Origin: an uncultured Alistipes sp.
GTDB taxonomy: Bacteria; Bacteroidota; Bacteroidia; Bacteroidales; Rikenellaceae
Direction: 5' to 3'
DNA length: 60,910 bases
Assembly (NCBI GenBank): GCA_944321965.1
Contig: CALUNH010000014.1
Location: 1-60,910, forward strand
Program-made: the position numbers and the translations under genes
In this document: one piece after another, positions 1 through 7,754 of the stretch
Position numbering within the stretch: the first letter of the stretch is position 1
How the letters are laid out: every line of letters begins with the position of its first letter
The notes under the pieces: model-generated
The model's database searches: none
The model's input: only the letters and a program-made list of their open reading frames with translations
What the model was told of the DNA's origin: nothing

Positions 1-46
1 GAACCTGTTCCCCTTTTTCTTTAAGCAACTGAAACCTCTTGCCGGA

Positions 47-850
47 TCATTTCGGCGCCTTGACGAAATCGAGCAGCGCCTGGGCGGTTGCCTCGGGCTC
101 TTCGAGGAAACCCATGTGTCCCGAATTTTCGAGCCAGACGACCCGGGCTTCGGGATGGTCGGCAACCATCTTCTCGGCAGCCTCTACCGGAATGTAGTTG
201 TCCTTGCGCCCGAGGATGAAGAGTACCGGCACCCGGGTCTCGCGCAGCATTGCGTTTTGATCCTTGCGGTCGATCATGCCGTTCAGCAGCGCTACGATCC
301 CCTCATCTTCGGTGATGAAGACCTGTTCGGTGAGATCCTCGATGTAATCCTTCATCCGGTCGCGGTTCTCCTCGGCAAATCCGGCTGCCGGGGCGACCCG
401 CGCCAGCAGCTCCTTCTTGCCGGCCTTCACCAACGCGATTTCGCGGCGTCGGTTTTCGGCCTTCTCCGGCGTGTCCGGATTGGGCGTCGAGCTCAGCAAT
501 ACCAGGCCGTCGAGCAGGTCGGGGTGGCGTTCGCACACGGCCAGGGCTACGTATCCGCCCATGGAGTGCCCGACGATCGTGCAGCGGGAGATCCCCAACG
601 CGCGGATGGCATCGGCCACGGTATCGGCCAGGAACTCCATCGAGTGCTTTTCGCCCTGGACGACGGAGATGCCGTGCCCGGGGATGTCGAGCGTCACGAC
701 GCGCACCTCCTTATATAAATAAGGTATGAAATCCTCCCAGACGAGCATCGATTCGAGATAACCGTGCAGCAGCACGATACATTGCTCTCCCTGCTGGGAG
801 TCGCAGACATGCAGGGCCGTGGGTCCTGCCATGATGAATTTTTCGATCAT
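47..850 (-). CDS. alpha/beta hydrolase family protein
   Basis: A 267-residue alpha/beta-hydrolase-fold enzyme without a signal peptide, so probably cytoplasmic. The oxyanion-side HG motif (LLHGYLE) lies near residue 28, the nucleophile elbow is GHSMGG, and the C-terminal catalytic His sits in the SGHMGF motif; the acid is probably the Asp in LGRKDNYIP. The length is normal for the family. The substrate cannot be read from sequence: esterases, lipases and C-C hydrolases all share this pattern. It is the last gene of a minus-strand run behind dapF and a small acidic protein, 12 bases downstream of the latter. Confidence 0.9.
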   Translation of the reverse strand: MIEKFIMAGPTALHVCDSQQGEQCIVLLHGYLESMLVWEDFIPYLYKEVRVVTLDIPGHGISVVQGEKHSMEFLADTVADAIRALGISRCTIVGHSMGGYVALAVCERHPDLLDGLVLLSSTPNPDTPEKAENRRREIALVKAGKKELLARVAPAAGFAEENRDRMKDYIEDLTEQVFITEDEGIVALLNGMIDRKDQNAMLRETRVPVLFILGRKDNYIPVEAAEKMVADHPEARVVWLENSGHMGFLEEPEATAQALLDFVKAPK

Positions 851-862
851 GGGTGAACGGGT

Positions 863-1063
863 TTATTCATCCTCCTCGTCGTCGAGGTAGTCGAGTGCGG
901 ATTCGCGTTTGACGTAGGAGGTGTACGCTTCGTCGTCGTCCTCCTCCTCGAATTTGCTGTAGAGGGTGTGACGTTCTTTACCGCTTTTGCGGATGGGTTC
1001 GAGGCGCTTGGCTTTCCGAAGTTCGTCCGTGTCGTGTTCACGGACTCCCTTTTGTGTTTTCAT
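863..1063 (-). CDS. small acidic protein of unknown function
   Basis: A 66-residue ORF between dapF and the hydrolase on the same strand, 27 bases after the dapF stop and 12 before the next start. The N-terminal half is basic (KAKRLEPIRKSGKER) and the C-terminal half strongly acidic (FEEEDDDEAY ... LDDEEDE). There is no signal peptide, membrane segment or Cys. It fits the operon spacing exactly, which is the main reason to believe it. I do not recognise a family. A chance ORF is possible, but the charge segregation and tight packing argue for a real gene. Confidence 0.6.
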   Translation of the reverse strand: MKTQKGVREHDTDELRKAKRLEPIRKSGKERHTLYSKFEEEDDDEAYTSYVKRESALDYLDDEEDE

Positions 1064-1090
1064 GGATAGGGAAATGGAAAAGGTTGGGAA

Positions 1091-1897
1091 TTAGAAATTT
1101 TCGCGATCGAACGTACCTCCGAAAACCCGGCGGGCGGGACCCGAGAGGCGGACGTCCGTGTAAATCTGCGTGTGGGGTTCATGCGAAAACCGTACCGCGA
1201 GTCTCCCTCCGGGTACGGAGACGGCATAGCGGGAAGTCTCGGGCTGGAGGGCGAAGCTGGTCACAATGGCTGCGGCGGTAGCCCCGGTTCCGCAGGCGAG
1301 GGTTTCGTCCTCCACGCCGCGTTCGTAGGTACGGACCCGGATGGTACCGGTCCCGGAGACCTGGACGAAATTGACGTTTGTTCCCTGGGGGAACCGTGCC
1401 GTATCGTAACGGATCGGACGTCCGCGTCCCACGACATCGACCGAATCGAGGTCGTCGACGAACTCGACGTAGTGGGGGACCCCCGTATTGAGGAACCACC
1501 AGCCCTCTCCCGTGCGGATTTCGCGCACGGCGATCATGCCGAGTTCGATCTCTCCGGCGAGCCCTTTCGTGCGGAGGATGCGGGCGGTGTGGAGACCGTC
1601 TGCGGCGTCGAAGAACTTGGTTTCGCCTCCGATTCCGAGGTGTTCGGCGAAGAGCGTGAAGCATCGGGCGCCGTTTCCGCACATTTCGCCTTCCGATCCG
1701 TCGGCGTTGTAGTAGCGCATCGAACAGTCGATTTCGGCACTGTGGGTCAGGGTCATCACACCGTCGGCTCCGATTCCGAAGTGGCGGTCGCACAACCGTG
1801 CGATCAACCCGGGCTCGGGCGTGAAAACGCCGTTGCGGTTGTCGATGAGGATGAAGTCGTTTCCGGCACCCTCGTATTTTGCAAATTCGGTTTGCAC
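1091..1897 (-). CDS. dapF: diaminopimelate epimerase
   Basis: Converts LL- to meso-diaminopimelate for lysine and peptidoglycan synthesis in the cytoplasm. The two catalytic cysteines are in MCGNGARC and in ACGTGATA, and the N-terminal signature KYEGAGNDFI is present. I start it at the GTG at 1897 (VQTEFAKYEGAGNDF), giving 268 residues, the usual length. The open frame runs further upstream to 2083, but that extension would cross the promoter region shared with the divergent nitroreductase and has no homology-like content. First gene of the run dapF, small acidic ORF, hydrolase. Confidence 0.95.
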   Translation of the reverse strand: MQTEFAKYEGAGNDFILIDNRNGVFTPEPGLIARLCDRHFGIGADGVMTLTHSAEIDCSMRYYNADGSEGEMCGNGARCFTLFAEHLGIGGETKFFDAADGLHTARILRTKGLAGEIELGMIAVREIRTGEGWWFLNTGVPHYVEFVDDLDSVDVVGRGRPIRYDTARFPQGTNVNFVQVSGTGTIRVRTYERGVEDETLACGTGATAAAIVTSFALQPETSRYAVSVPGGRLAVRFSHEPHTQIYTDVRLSGPARRVFGGTFDRENF

Positions 1898-1995
1898 CTT
1901 TCGGCTGTTTTGTCTCGACAAGTCGGTGACCTGGCGGTTGTTTCCGGATTGTACGGAGCATGGTCGGGCCTCTTTGTGCGGCGGTTTATCCTGTA

Positions 1996-2033
1996 CAAAA
2001 ATAGTAAAACTTCTAAAAGTTTTGCTACTTTTG
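1996..2033. promoter_or_regulatory. palindromic divergent promoter pair, dapF / nitroreductase
   Basis: Two Bacteroidota-type -7 boxes face away from each other: TATTTTTG on the minus strand (1996-2003) for dapF and TACTTTTG on the plus strand (2026-2033) for the nitroreductase. They are the outer ends of an imperfect inverted repeat with 17-base arms (1996-2012 and 2017-2033, 15 of 17 positions complementary) around a 4-base spacer. Starts would fall near 1989 and 2040, giving leaders of about 92 and 68 bases. The -33 region of each promoter would lie on the other -7 box. Confidence 0.65.
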
Positions 2034-2107
2034 TGAAAAATATCCGCCCGGGAGTCCCGGAGTCCGGATATTTTGTAAGACAAAGGTGTTTTTTAAAGGT
2101 CCAATCT

Positions 2108-2854
2108 ATGAAAAGTGTGCTTTTCAAGCATCGTTCGATACGTAAATTCCGCCCGACGCCGATTCCCGAAGAAGTTCTGCGCGAATGCCTTGAAGCCGCC
2201 ACGCGGGCTTCGACGTGCGGCAACATGCAGCTCTATTCACTGATCGTGACCCGTGACCGGGCGTTGCGCGAGAGACTTTCGCCGTGCCATTTCAACCAGC
2301 CGATGGTCCTTGAGGCCCCGTGCCTGGTGACGGTCTGCGCCGACGTGCACCGCTTTACGATGTGGTGCGAGCAGCGCGACGCCGATCCGGCCTACGACAA
2401 CTTCGCATGGTTCCTGAACGCATCGGCGGATGCGTGGCTGGCGACGCAGAACCTCTGCGTGGAGGCCGAGCTGCACGGGTTGGGGATCTGCATCCTCGGC
2501 ACGACGATCTATACCGCGGGTGACATTTCGCGGATCCTGGAGCTCCCGAAGGGGGTTATTCCCCTCACGACGGTGGTGCTGGGCTATCCGGCCGAATCGC
2601 CCGAGTTGACCGACCGTCTTCCGTTGGATGCGGTGGTCCACTACGAGAAATACACGGACTATACGGCCGCGGAGATCGATGAACTGTGGGCCGAACGCGA
2701 GGAGTCGGAACTGACGAAACAGCTGCTGGCGGAGAACGGTCTGCCGAATCTGGCGAAGATCTTCACCGAACGGCGTTATGTGCGTCGGGACAACCTGGCC
2801 ATCTCGGAGTCCTATTTTGCGCTGTTGAAAGAGAAGGGCTTCTTCAATCACTGA
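2108..2854 (+). CDS. nitroreductase family protein
   Basis: A 248-residue FMN-dependent nitroreductase-fold oxidoreductase, probably cytoplasmic. The N-terminal FMN-binding signature HRSIRKFRPTPIPEE is followed by the ATRASTCGNMQLYS segment, and the middle has the family's LGICILGTT loop. The length and C-terminal extension resemble the NfsA/flavin-reductase branch; the physiological substrate is unknown. The ATG at 2108 follows the promoter at 2026-2033; the frame is open far upstream but only antisense to dapF. tamL starts 6 bases after its stop, so the two are probably co-transcribed. Confidence 0.9.
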   Translation: MKSVLFKHRSIRKFRPTPIPEEVLRECLEAATRASTCGNMQLYSLIVTRDRALRERLSPCHFNQPMVLEAPCLVTVCADVHRFTMWCEQRDADPAYDNFAWFLNASADAWLATQNLCVEAELHGLGICILGTTIYTAGDISRILELPKGVIPLTTVVLGYPAESPELTDRLPLDAVVHYEKYTDYTAAEIDELWAEREESELTKQLLAENGLPNLAKIFTERRYVRRDNLAISESYFALLKEKGFFNH

Positions 2855-2860
2855 TCCTCC

Positions 2861-5242
2861 GTGGGCAAACTGTGCCGCATATTCATCGCTGCGGTGCTGA
2901 GCCTGGTCGGCTCGGCGTGCAGCGTCACGCGGCATATTCCCGAGGGCAGCTACCTTGTGCAGCAGGTGAAGGTGGAATCCGACCGGACGGTTCCGCGCCG
3001 GGAGCGGATTCCGGCCTCGGAGCTGGAGAAGTACGTGCGGCAGAGTCCGAACAAACGCTTCCTGGGGACGAATTTCTACGTCTGGCTCTACGAACAGGCC
3101 GATCCGGCGAAGGACAACCGCTGGAACGAGTGGAAACGGAAAATCGGCGAGGCTCCGGTGCTGCTGGACCAGAGCCTCACGCAGAAGAGCGCCGAGAACC
3201 TGAAGGTCTATATGGATTCGAAGGGGTTTTTCAGCTCGCAGGTTTCATTCCGGATCGACACCGTGTCGCGGCGCAAACGGGCGAAGGTCTTCTACCGCAC
3301 GCACCAGGGGGCTCCTTACCGGATCGATTCGATTTCCTACGAATTCCAGGACCGGTTCCTCGAACAGATCGTGCTTCCGGATACGTCGCGGACCCTGCTC
3401 CGGCGGGGAGCGATCTACGACGTGACGGTGCTGGATGCCGAACGCGAACGGATTACGGAGTACCTGCGGGACCGGGGTTACTACAACTTCTCGGTGAACA
3501 ACATCATGTACCTGGCCGATACGCTGGGCGGAGGCCGGAAGGTGGACCTTCGGGTGGTCGTCAAGCAGTACCTGTCGGGTTACGACGCCCGGGGCAAGGC
3601 CGTGATGGACAACAACATGGTCTACCGCCTCGACCGGATCAACATCTTTCCGGACTACGACCCGACGGATCTTCGGAACGATACGACGCTCTTCTCGCGG
3701 CTGGACACGGCCTACTACCGGGGCCTTCACATCATCTATGAGAAGCGCCCGAACCTGCGGCCGCGGGTGCTGCGGCAGACGGTCCCGCTCTACCCGAACT
3801 ACATCTACAACTCGTCGCAGGTCAACCGGGCCTATGCGGACCTGATGTCGCTGGGCTATTTCAAGAGCACGCGGATCGCATTCGAGGAGCAGCCGCAGCG
3901 GGCTGATTCCACGAACTACGTCTCGTTCATCGGATCGTCGGCGGACTCCACGCAGACGACGCTCTATACGCGGGAGGGTTATCTGACGTGCAACATTCTC
4001 TGTACGCCGACACTGCGTCAGAGCGTGAAGGTGGATCTCGAAGGGAGCACGACGTCGAGTTTCTACGGGCTGAAGGCCACGGTGGGTTATCAGAACCGGA
4101 ATATTTTCCGGGGTGCGGAGTCTTTCGACTTGTCGTTCACGGCGGGATACGAGTTCATGAAGGCCCCGGATGCGCGGAAGAAACGGGCCACCGAGTTCGG
4201 AATCACGACGGGGTTGACCTTCCCGCGGTTCCTGGCGCCGTGGCACATGCGGCGTTTCCGGAACGTGAACCAGCCGCGGACGAAGATCGAGATTTCGGTG
4301 AATTTCCAGGACCGCCCCTACTATGCGCGGACGCTGTCGAGTGCGGGTCTGACATATATGTGGACGAACAACCACTATTCGAGTTTCTCGCTGCGGCCGA
4401 TCGACATCAACGTGATCGACATGACCCGTCCGGTGGACCCGGAGTTTCTGGGGAGTACGCAGAACAAATACCTGATCAACAGTTTCAGTACGCAGTTCAT
4501 CGGGGGGCTGTCGTTCGGCTACAGCTACAACAACCAGCGGAAGAACTTCGGGGGCAACGCCACGACGGTCCGTTTCAACGGCGAGACGGCGGGCAACCTG
4601 ATCGATGCCGTGGAGCACGCCTTTTTCTCCCCGGCGGCCGGGAAGGACTACTATACGATCTTCGGCATCCAGTATTCGCAGTATTTCCGGACGGACCTGA
4701 GTGTGAGCCGTAAAATCATGCTGGGGGATGTGACGGCGCTGGTGGGGCACCTCTACGGCGGTGTGGCGATGGCCTACGGGAATTCGGAGTCGGTTCCGTT
4801 CGACCGCCAGTTCTACTGCGGCGGCAACAACGGAATGCGGGGCTGGGCGCCGCGGACGCTGGGACAGGGTTCGGTGGCGAATCCGCACAACGACTTTCCG
4901 GTTCAGACGGGTGATGTGAAACTGGAGGCGAATCTGGAGCTTCGGTTTCCGATCTGGGGCATGATCCACGGTGCGACGTTCTTCGACGTGGGCAATATCT
5001 GGTATATCCGACAGAATCCGGACGAGTATTCGGACGATGCGGTTTTCCATTTCGACCGTTTCTACCGGCAGTTGGGTTTCAACACGGGTCTGGGCCTTCG
5101 TTTCGACATCAAGTTTGCGGTGCTGCGTCTGGACTGGGGCATCCAGCTTCACAATCCGAACAATCCGGCGGGCGAGCGTTGGATCCGCAACTTCAAGTGG
5201 AAGAATACGGCGCTGAACTTCGGCGTGGGTTATCCGTTTTAG
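2861..5242 (+). CDS. TamL-type BamA/TamA-family outer-membrane lipoprotein (copy 1)
   Basis: A 793-residue outer-membrane assembly protein. The GTG start gives a lipoprotein signal with lipobox VGSAC (Cys at residue 20), then POTRA-like repeats in roughly the first 400 residues, and a C-terminal 16-strand-type barrel. The barrel loop signature is MRGWAPRTLGQGS and the protein ends in GVGYPF, a typical outer-membrane C-terminus. In Bacteroidota, TamA homologues are lipoproteins (TamL) that work with TamB. This copy follows the nitroreductase gene rather than tamB and is convergent with the second copy. Orthologous function is inferred from family only. Confidence 0.9.
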   Translation: MGKLCRIFIAAVLSLVGSACSVTRHIPEGSYLVQQVKVESDRTVPRRERIPASELEKYVRQSPNKRFLGTNFYVWLYEQADPAKDNRWNEWKRKIGEAPVLLDQSLTQKSAENLKVYMDSKGFFSSQVSFRIDTVSRRKRAKVFYRTHQGAPYRIDSISYEFQDRFLEQIVLPDTSRTLLRRGAIYDVTVLDAERERITEYLRDRGYYNFSVNNIMYLADTLGGGRKVDLRVVVKQYLSGYDARGKAVMDNNMVYRLDRINIFPDYDPTDLRNDTTLFSRLDTAYYRGLHIIYEKRPNLRPRVLRQTVPLYPNYIYNSSQVNRAYADLMSLGYFKSTRIAFEEQPQRADSTNYVSFIGSSADSTQTTLYTREGYLTCNILCTPTLRQSVKVDLEGSTTSSFYGLKATVGYQNRNIFRGAESFDLSFTAGYEFMKAPDARKKRATEFGITTGLTFPRFLAPWHMRRFRNVNQPRTKIEISVNFQDRPYYARTLSSAGLTYMWTNNHYSSFSLRPIDINVIDMTRPVDPEFLGSTQNKYLINSFSTQFIGGLSFGYSYNNQRKNFGGNATTVRFNGETAGNLIDAVEHAFFSPAAGKDYYTIFGIQYSQYFRTDLSVSRKIMLGDVTALVGHLYGGVAMAYGNSESVPFDRQFYCGGNNGMRGWAPRTLGQGSVANPHNDFPVQTGDVKLEANLELRFPIWGMIHGATFFDVGNIWYIRQNPDEYSDDAVFHFDRFYRQLGFNTGLGLRFDIKFAVLRLDWGIQLHNPNNPAGERWIRNFKWKNTALNFGVGYPF

Positions 5243-5438
5243 TGCGGGCTGCGGGGTGGAGTCGCTGCGACCCGCTCCGGCCGACCTCCCGGCCAACTTC
5301 CCGTCCCTCTCCCGATTCTTGGCCCTCTTCCGGTCCACTTCCGACCCTTTTCCGACCCTTTTCCTGCCCTTTCCTGCCCTTTCTCCGCCGCTCTTCCGGC
5401 CTTTTCCCGGTGTCTTCTCCTGCCCTCCTCTGACCTGC
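5243..5438. repeat. C/T-rich short tandem repeats between convergent tamL genes
   Basis: The gap between the two convergent tamL stops is pyrimidine-rich on the plus strand. It contains CCGACCCTTTT twice in tandem (5341-5362) followed directly by CCTGCCCTTT twice (5363-5382), and more degenerate copies to both sides. No convincing hairpin terminator with a U-tract is visible. Confidence 0.6.
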
Positions 5439-7754
5439 TTAGAAGGGATATCCGATGGCGAGGTGGAATCCCAGCCCGTCCCGGAAACTGGAGATGTTGT
5501 AATAGCCTCGCTTGTCGGGATTGGGATAGGGGGTGTGGATGCCGATCCCGAGGTCGGCACGGATGACCAGATAACTGATGTCGTAACGCAGCCCGAATCC
5601 GGTTCCGAGTGCGATTTCATTGAGCAGTCCTTTCCATTTGAGTTCGGCTCCCGGGCGGTTGGGGTCGTTTTTCAGCAGCCAGACATTCCCGGCATCGAGG
5701 AAGACGGCGCCGTTCAGACGTCCCATGATCCCGAAACGGTATTCGATATTGGCTTCGAGTTTGAAATCGCCGGTCTGGTCGAGATATCCGTCGCTGTCGT
5801 CGGCGGGCGGGCGGTAGCTGCCGGGGCCTATGGAGCGGACGGTGAAGGCGCGGATGCTGTTTGCGCCTCCGATGTAGAACTGTTCGCTGTAGGGCATCAC
5901 CTCGGAGTTCCCGTAGGCATACCCCACGCCGATGAGGAAACGGGTTGCGAGCCAGTTGTTTCGGCGGCCGATGCGGTGGTAGAACTTCACTTCGCTGACC
6001 TCCTTGACGAACTGCGAAAACTGGTTGCCGAAGAGGAGTTGGGGTTGTCGTTCGCCGCAGGCGCGCAGGATTCCGGCGAGGAGGTTCCCGGCGGAGGTGA
6101 GGCTGTTCTGCCAGTAGAAGCTGCGGTTTGCGGAGGCCCCGTATGTCTTGTCGAAGGTGTAGGTGTAGCTGATCGAGGGTACGAACTGGTTTCGGAAACT
6201 CATGGCGATGGAGGGGTTCTCCTCCATGGTCTGGTCGAAACTGGCGGTGGTATGGAGCAGCCGGTTGTAGGTAAGTTTGAAGACCGTGAGGTCGTGGCGG
6301 CTGTAGGGGGATGTCTGGAAGTTGTATCCGCCCGACCCGCTGAAGGCGATCAGGTGGAAGAAGCGGGGTCGGTTCATCAGGTCGACACCCAGCTGGAACG
6401 AGGTGCTTCCGGGGTAGCGCATCCTGCGGACCCACTCGCGGGGCAGCAGCAGACGGGGCAGGTTCAGGTTCGCATTGAGCCCCAGCTCATAGGAGTTGAG
6501 CCGTGAGGAGTGTCCTCCGGAGTTTTTGTTTCCGGTCTGCCACTCGTAGGATCCGTTGAGTTTGACGTCGAGGACCTCACCGCCGCGGAAGAGGTTGTTG
6601 TTGCTGACCTTGAGGGTGATGCCGGGTCCGATGAAGCTGTTGGACTTGGAGGTGACGTCGGTTTCGAGTGCGACCTCCAGCGGGTAGTCGAACCGGGCGT
6701 CGATGTCGACATCGAGCGAGTCCCCGCCGCGCAGCGAATCGAGCGGCGTGACGGAGAGGTTGACGGATCGGAAGATGCCGAGTTTGTTGAGTTCGGTCTG
6801 GGTTCGGTTCTGGGCCTCGACGGTGAAGAGCTCGCCGGGTTCGAGGGTGAGGGTCCGGGCGAGGAGCCGCGGTCGGATCTTCATGGGCTGCTGGGCGAAT
6901 ACCGTGGTGTTCCGGGTGCGGAGCGTATCGACGGGTCCGGGCCGGAGGTTCCTGAGATGCACGGTGACATCCCCCACACGATAGGGCTTGAGGGCCGTAG
7001 CCGGGAGATTGGGCTTGAGTTGGAGCCGCAGGTCGACCTGTTGGCGGCGCCGGGTGGTATCGGCGAGGTATTCGAGGTATTCGGGGCGGAAGTAGTAGTA
7101 TCCGCGGTTGCGGAGAATCCCGGTGATCCGCTGCTGTTCGGCGGTCAGCGTATCGAGGTTGTACTGCGCGCCGGAACGGATCAGCGAAGTGGCGCGGAGG
7201 CTGTCGATCAGGGGTTCCATCGTCGGGTTGACCTTCGGATACTCGATGCTGCCGTAGTACCAGGGTCGAGCGATGCGGAGTGTGTAGTCGACCTTTGCCT
7301 TGCGTCCGTGCTTGCGATAGCGCAGGGAGTCCGAGACGCTGGAACCGAAATAGCCGTGGTTCCCGAGGGCCTGTTCGGCGACCTGGGTGCGGACCGCGGG
7401 CTGGACCTTCGAGAGGAGGACGGGCTCTTTGGCCAGCCGCTTGTAGAACCAGTATTTGAATCCCTTTTCGCGGGGGGTGTAGCAGTAGTTCCAGGCCCAC
7501 AGTCCGGTCGGGAAGGGGGTGCGCAGATAGGGGCTGTAGAGCGGGTTGTTGGGAGCCACGGAGAGGGGTTCGCGGGCGGCGCTTTCGGCCTCGGCGGAGA
7601 GTACGACGCCCGAATCGGGGAGGATGCGGAAGTGTTTCACCCCGGTGTAGAGGACCTCGCCCTCCGGGATGCGGCGGGTTGTGGAGCAGGCTCCGAGCAG
7701 CAGCAGCCCCACGGCGGTGAGCACACGCCGGAATCTATTGAGCCTCGTCTTCAT
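5439..7754 (-). CDS. tamL: TamL-type BamA/TamA-family outer-membrane lipoprotein (copy 2)
   Basis: A 771-residue paralogue of the gene at 2861-5242. It has a lipoprotein signal with lipobox LLGAC (Cys 23), POTRA-like repeats, a barrel with the loop motif IRAFTVRSIGPGSY, and the C-terminus AIGYPF. Its start overlaps the 3' end of tamB by 20 bases, so the pair is translationally coupled and this copy is the better candidate for the dedicated TamB partner. The predicted role is insertion of a subset of outer-membrane proteins or lipid transport together with TamB. Confidence 0.92.
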   Translation of the reverse strand: MKTRLNRFRRVLTAVGLLLLGACSTTRRIPEGEVLYTGVKHFRILPDSGVVLSAEAESAAREPLSVAPNNPLYSPYLRTPFPTGLWAWNYCYTPREKGFKYWFYKRLAKEPVLLSKVQPAVRTQVAEQALGNHGYFGSSVSDSLRYRKHGRKAKVDYTLRIARPWYYGSIEYPKVNPTMEPLIDSLRATSLIRSGAQYNLDTLTAEQQRITGILRNRGYYYFRPEYLEYLADTTRRRQQVDLRLQLKPNLPATALKPYRVGDVTVHLRNLRPGPVDTLRTRNTTVFAQQPMKIRPRLLARTLTLEPGELFTVEAQNRTQTELNKLGIFRSVNLSVTPLDSLRGGDSLDVDIDARFDYPLEVALETDVTSKSNSFIGPGITLKVSNNNLFRGGEVLDVKLNGSYEWQTGNKNSGGHSSRLNSYELGLNANLNLPRLLLPREWVRRMRYPGSTSFQLGVDLMNRPRFFHLIAFSGSGGYNFQTSPYSRHDLTVFKLTYNRLLHTTASFDQTMEENPSIAMSFRNQFVPSISYTYTFDKTYGASANRSFYWQNSLTSAGNLLAGILRACGERQPQLLFGNQFSQFVKEVSEVKFYHRIGRRNNWLATRFLIGVGYAYGNSEVMPYSEQFYIGGANSIRAFTVRSIGPGSYRPPADDSDGYLDQTGDFKLEANIEYRFGIMGRLNGAVFLDAGNVWLLKNDPNRPGAELKWKGLLNEIALGTGFGLRYDISYLVIRADLGIGIHTPYPNPDKRGYYNISSFRDGLGFHLAIGYPF

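Noticed and set aside
3245-5620. 791-codon minus-strand ORF across tamL copy 1
   Set aside because: Antisense shadow, Arg/His/Val-rich, no domain; covers a gene with lipobox and barrel motifs.
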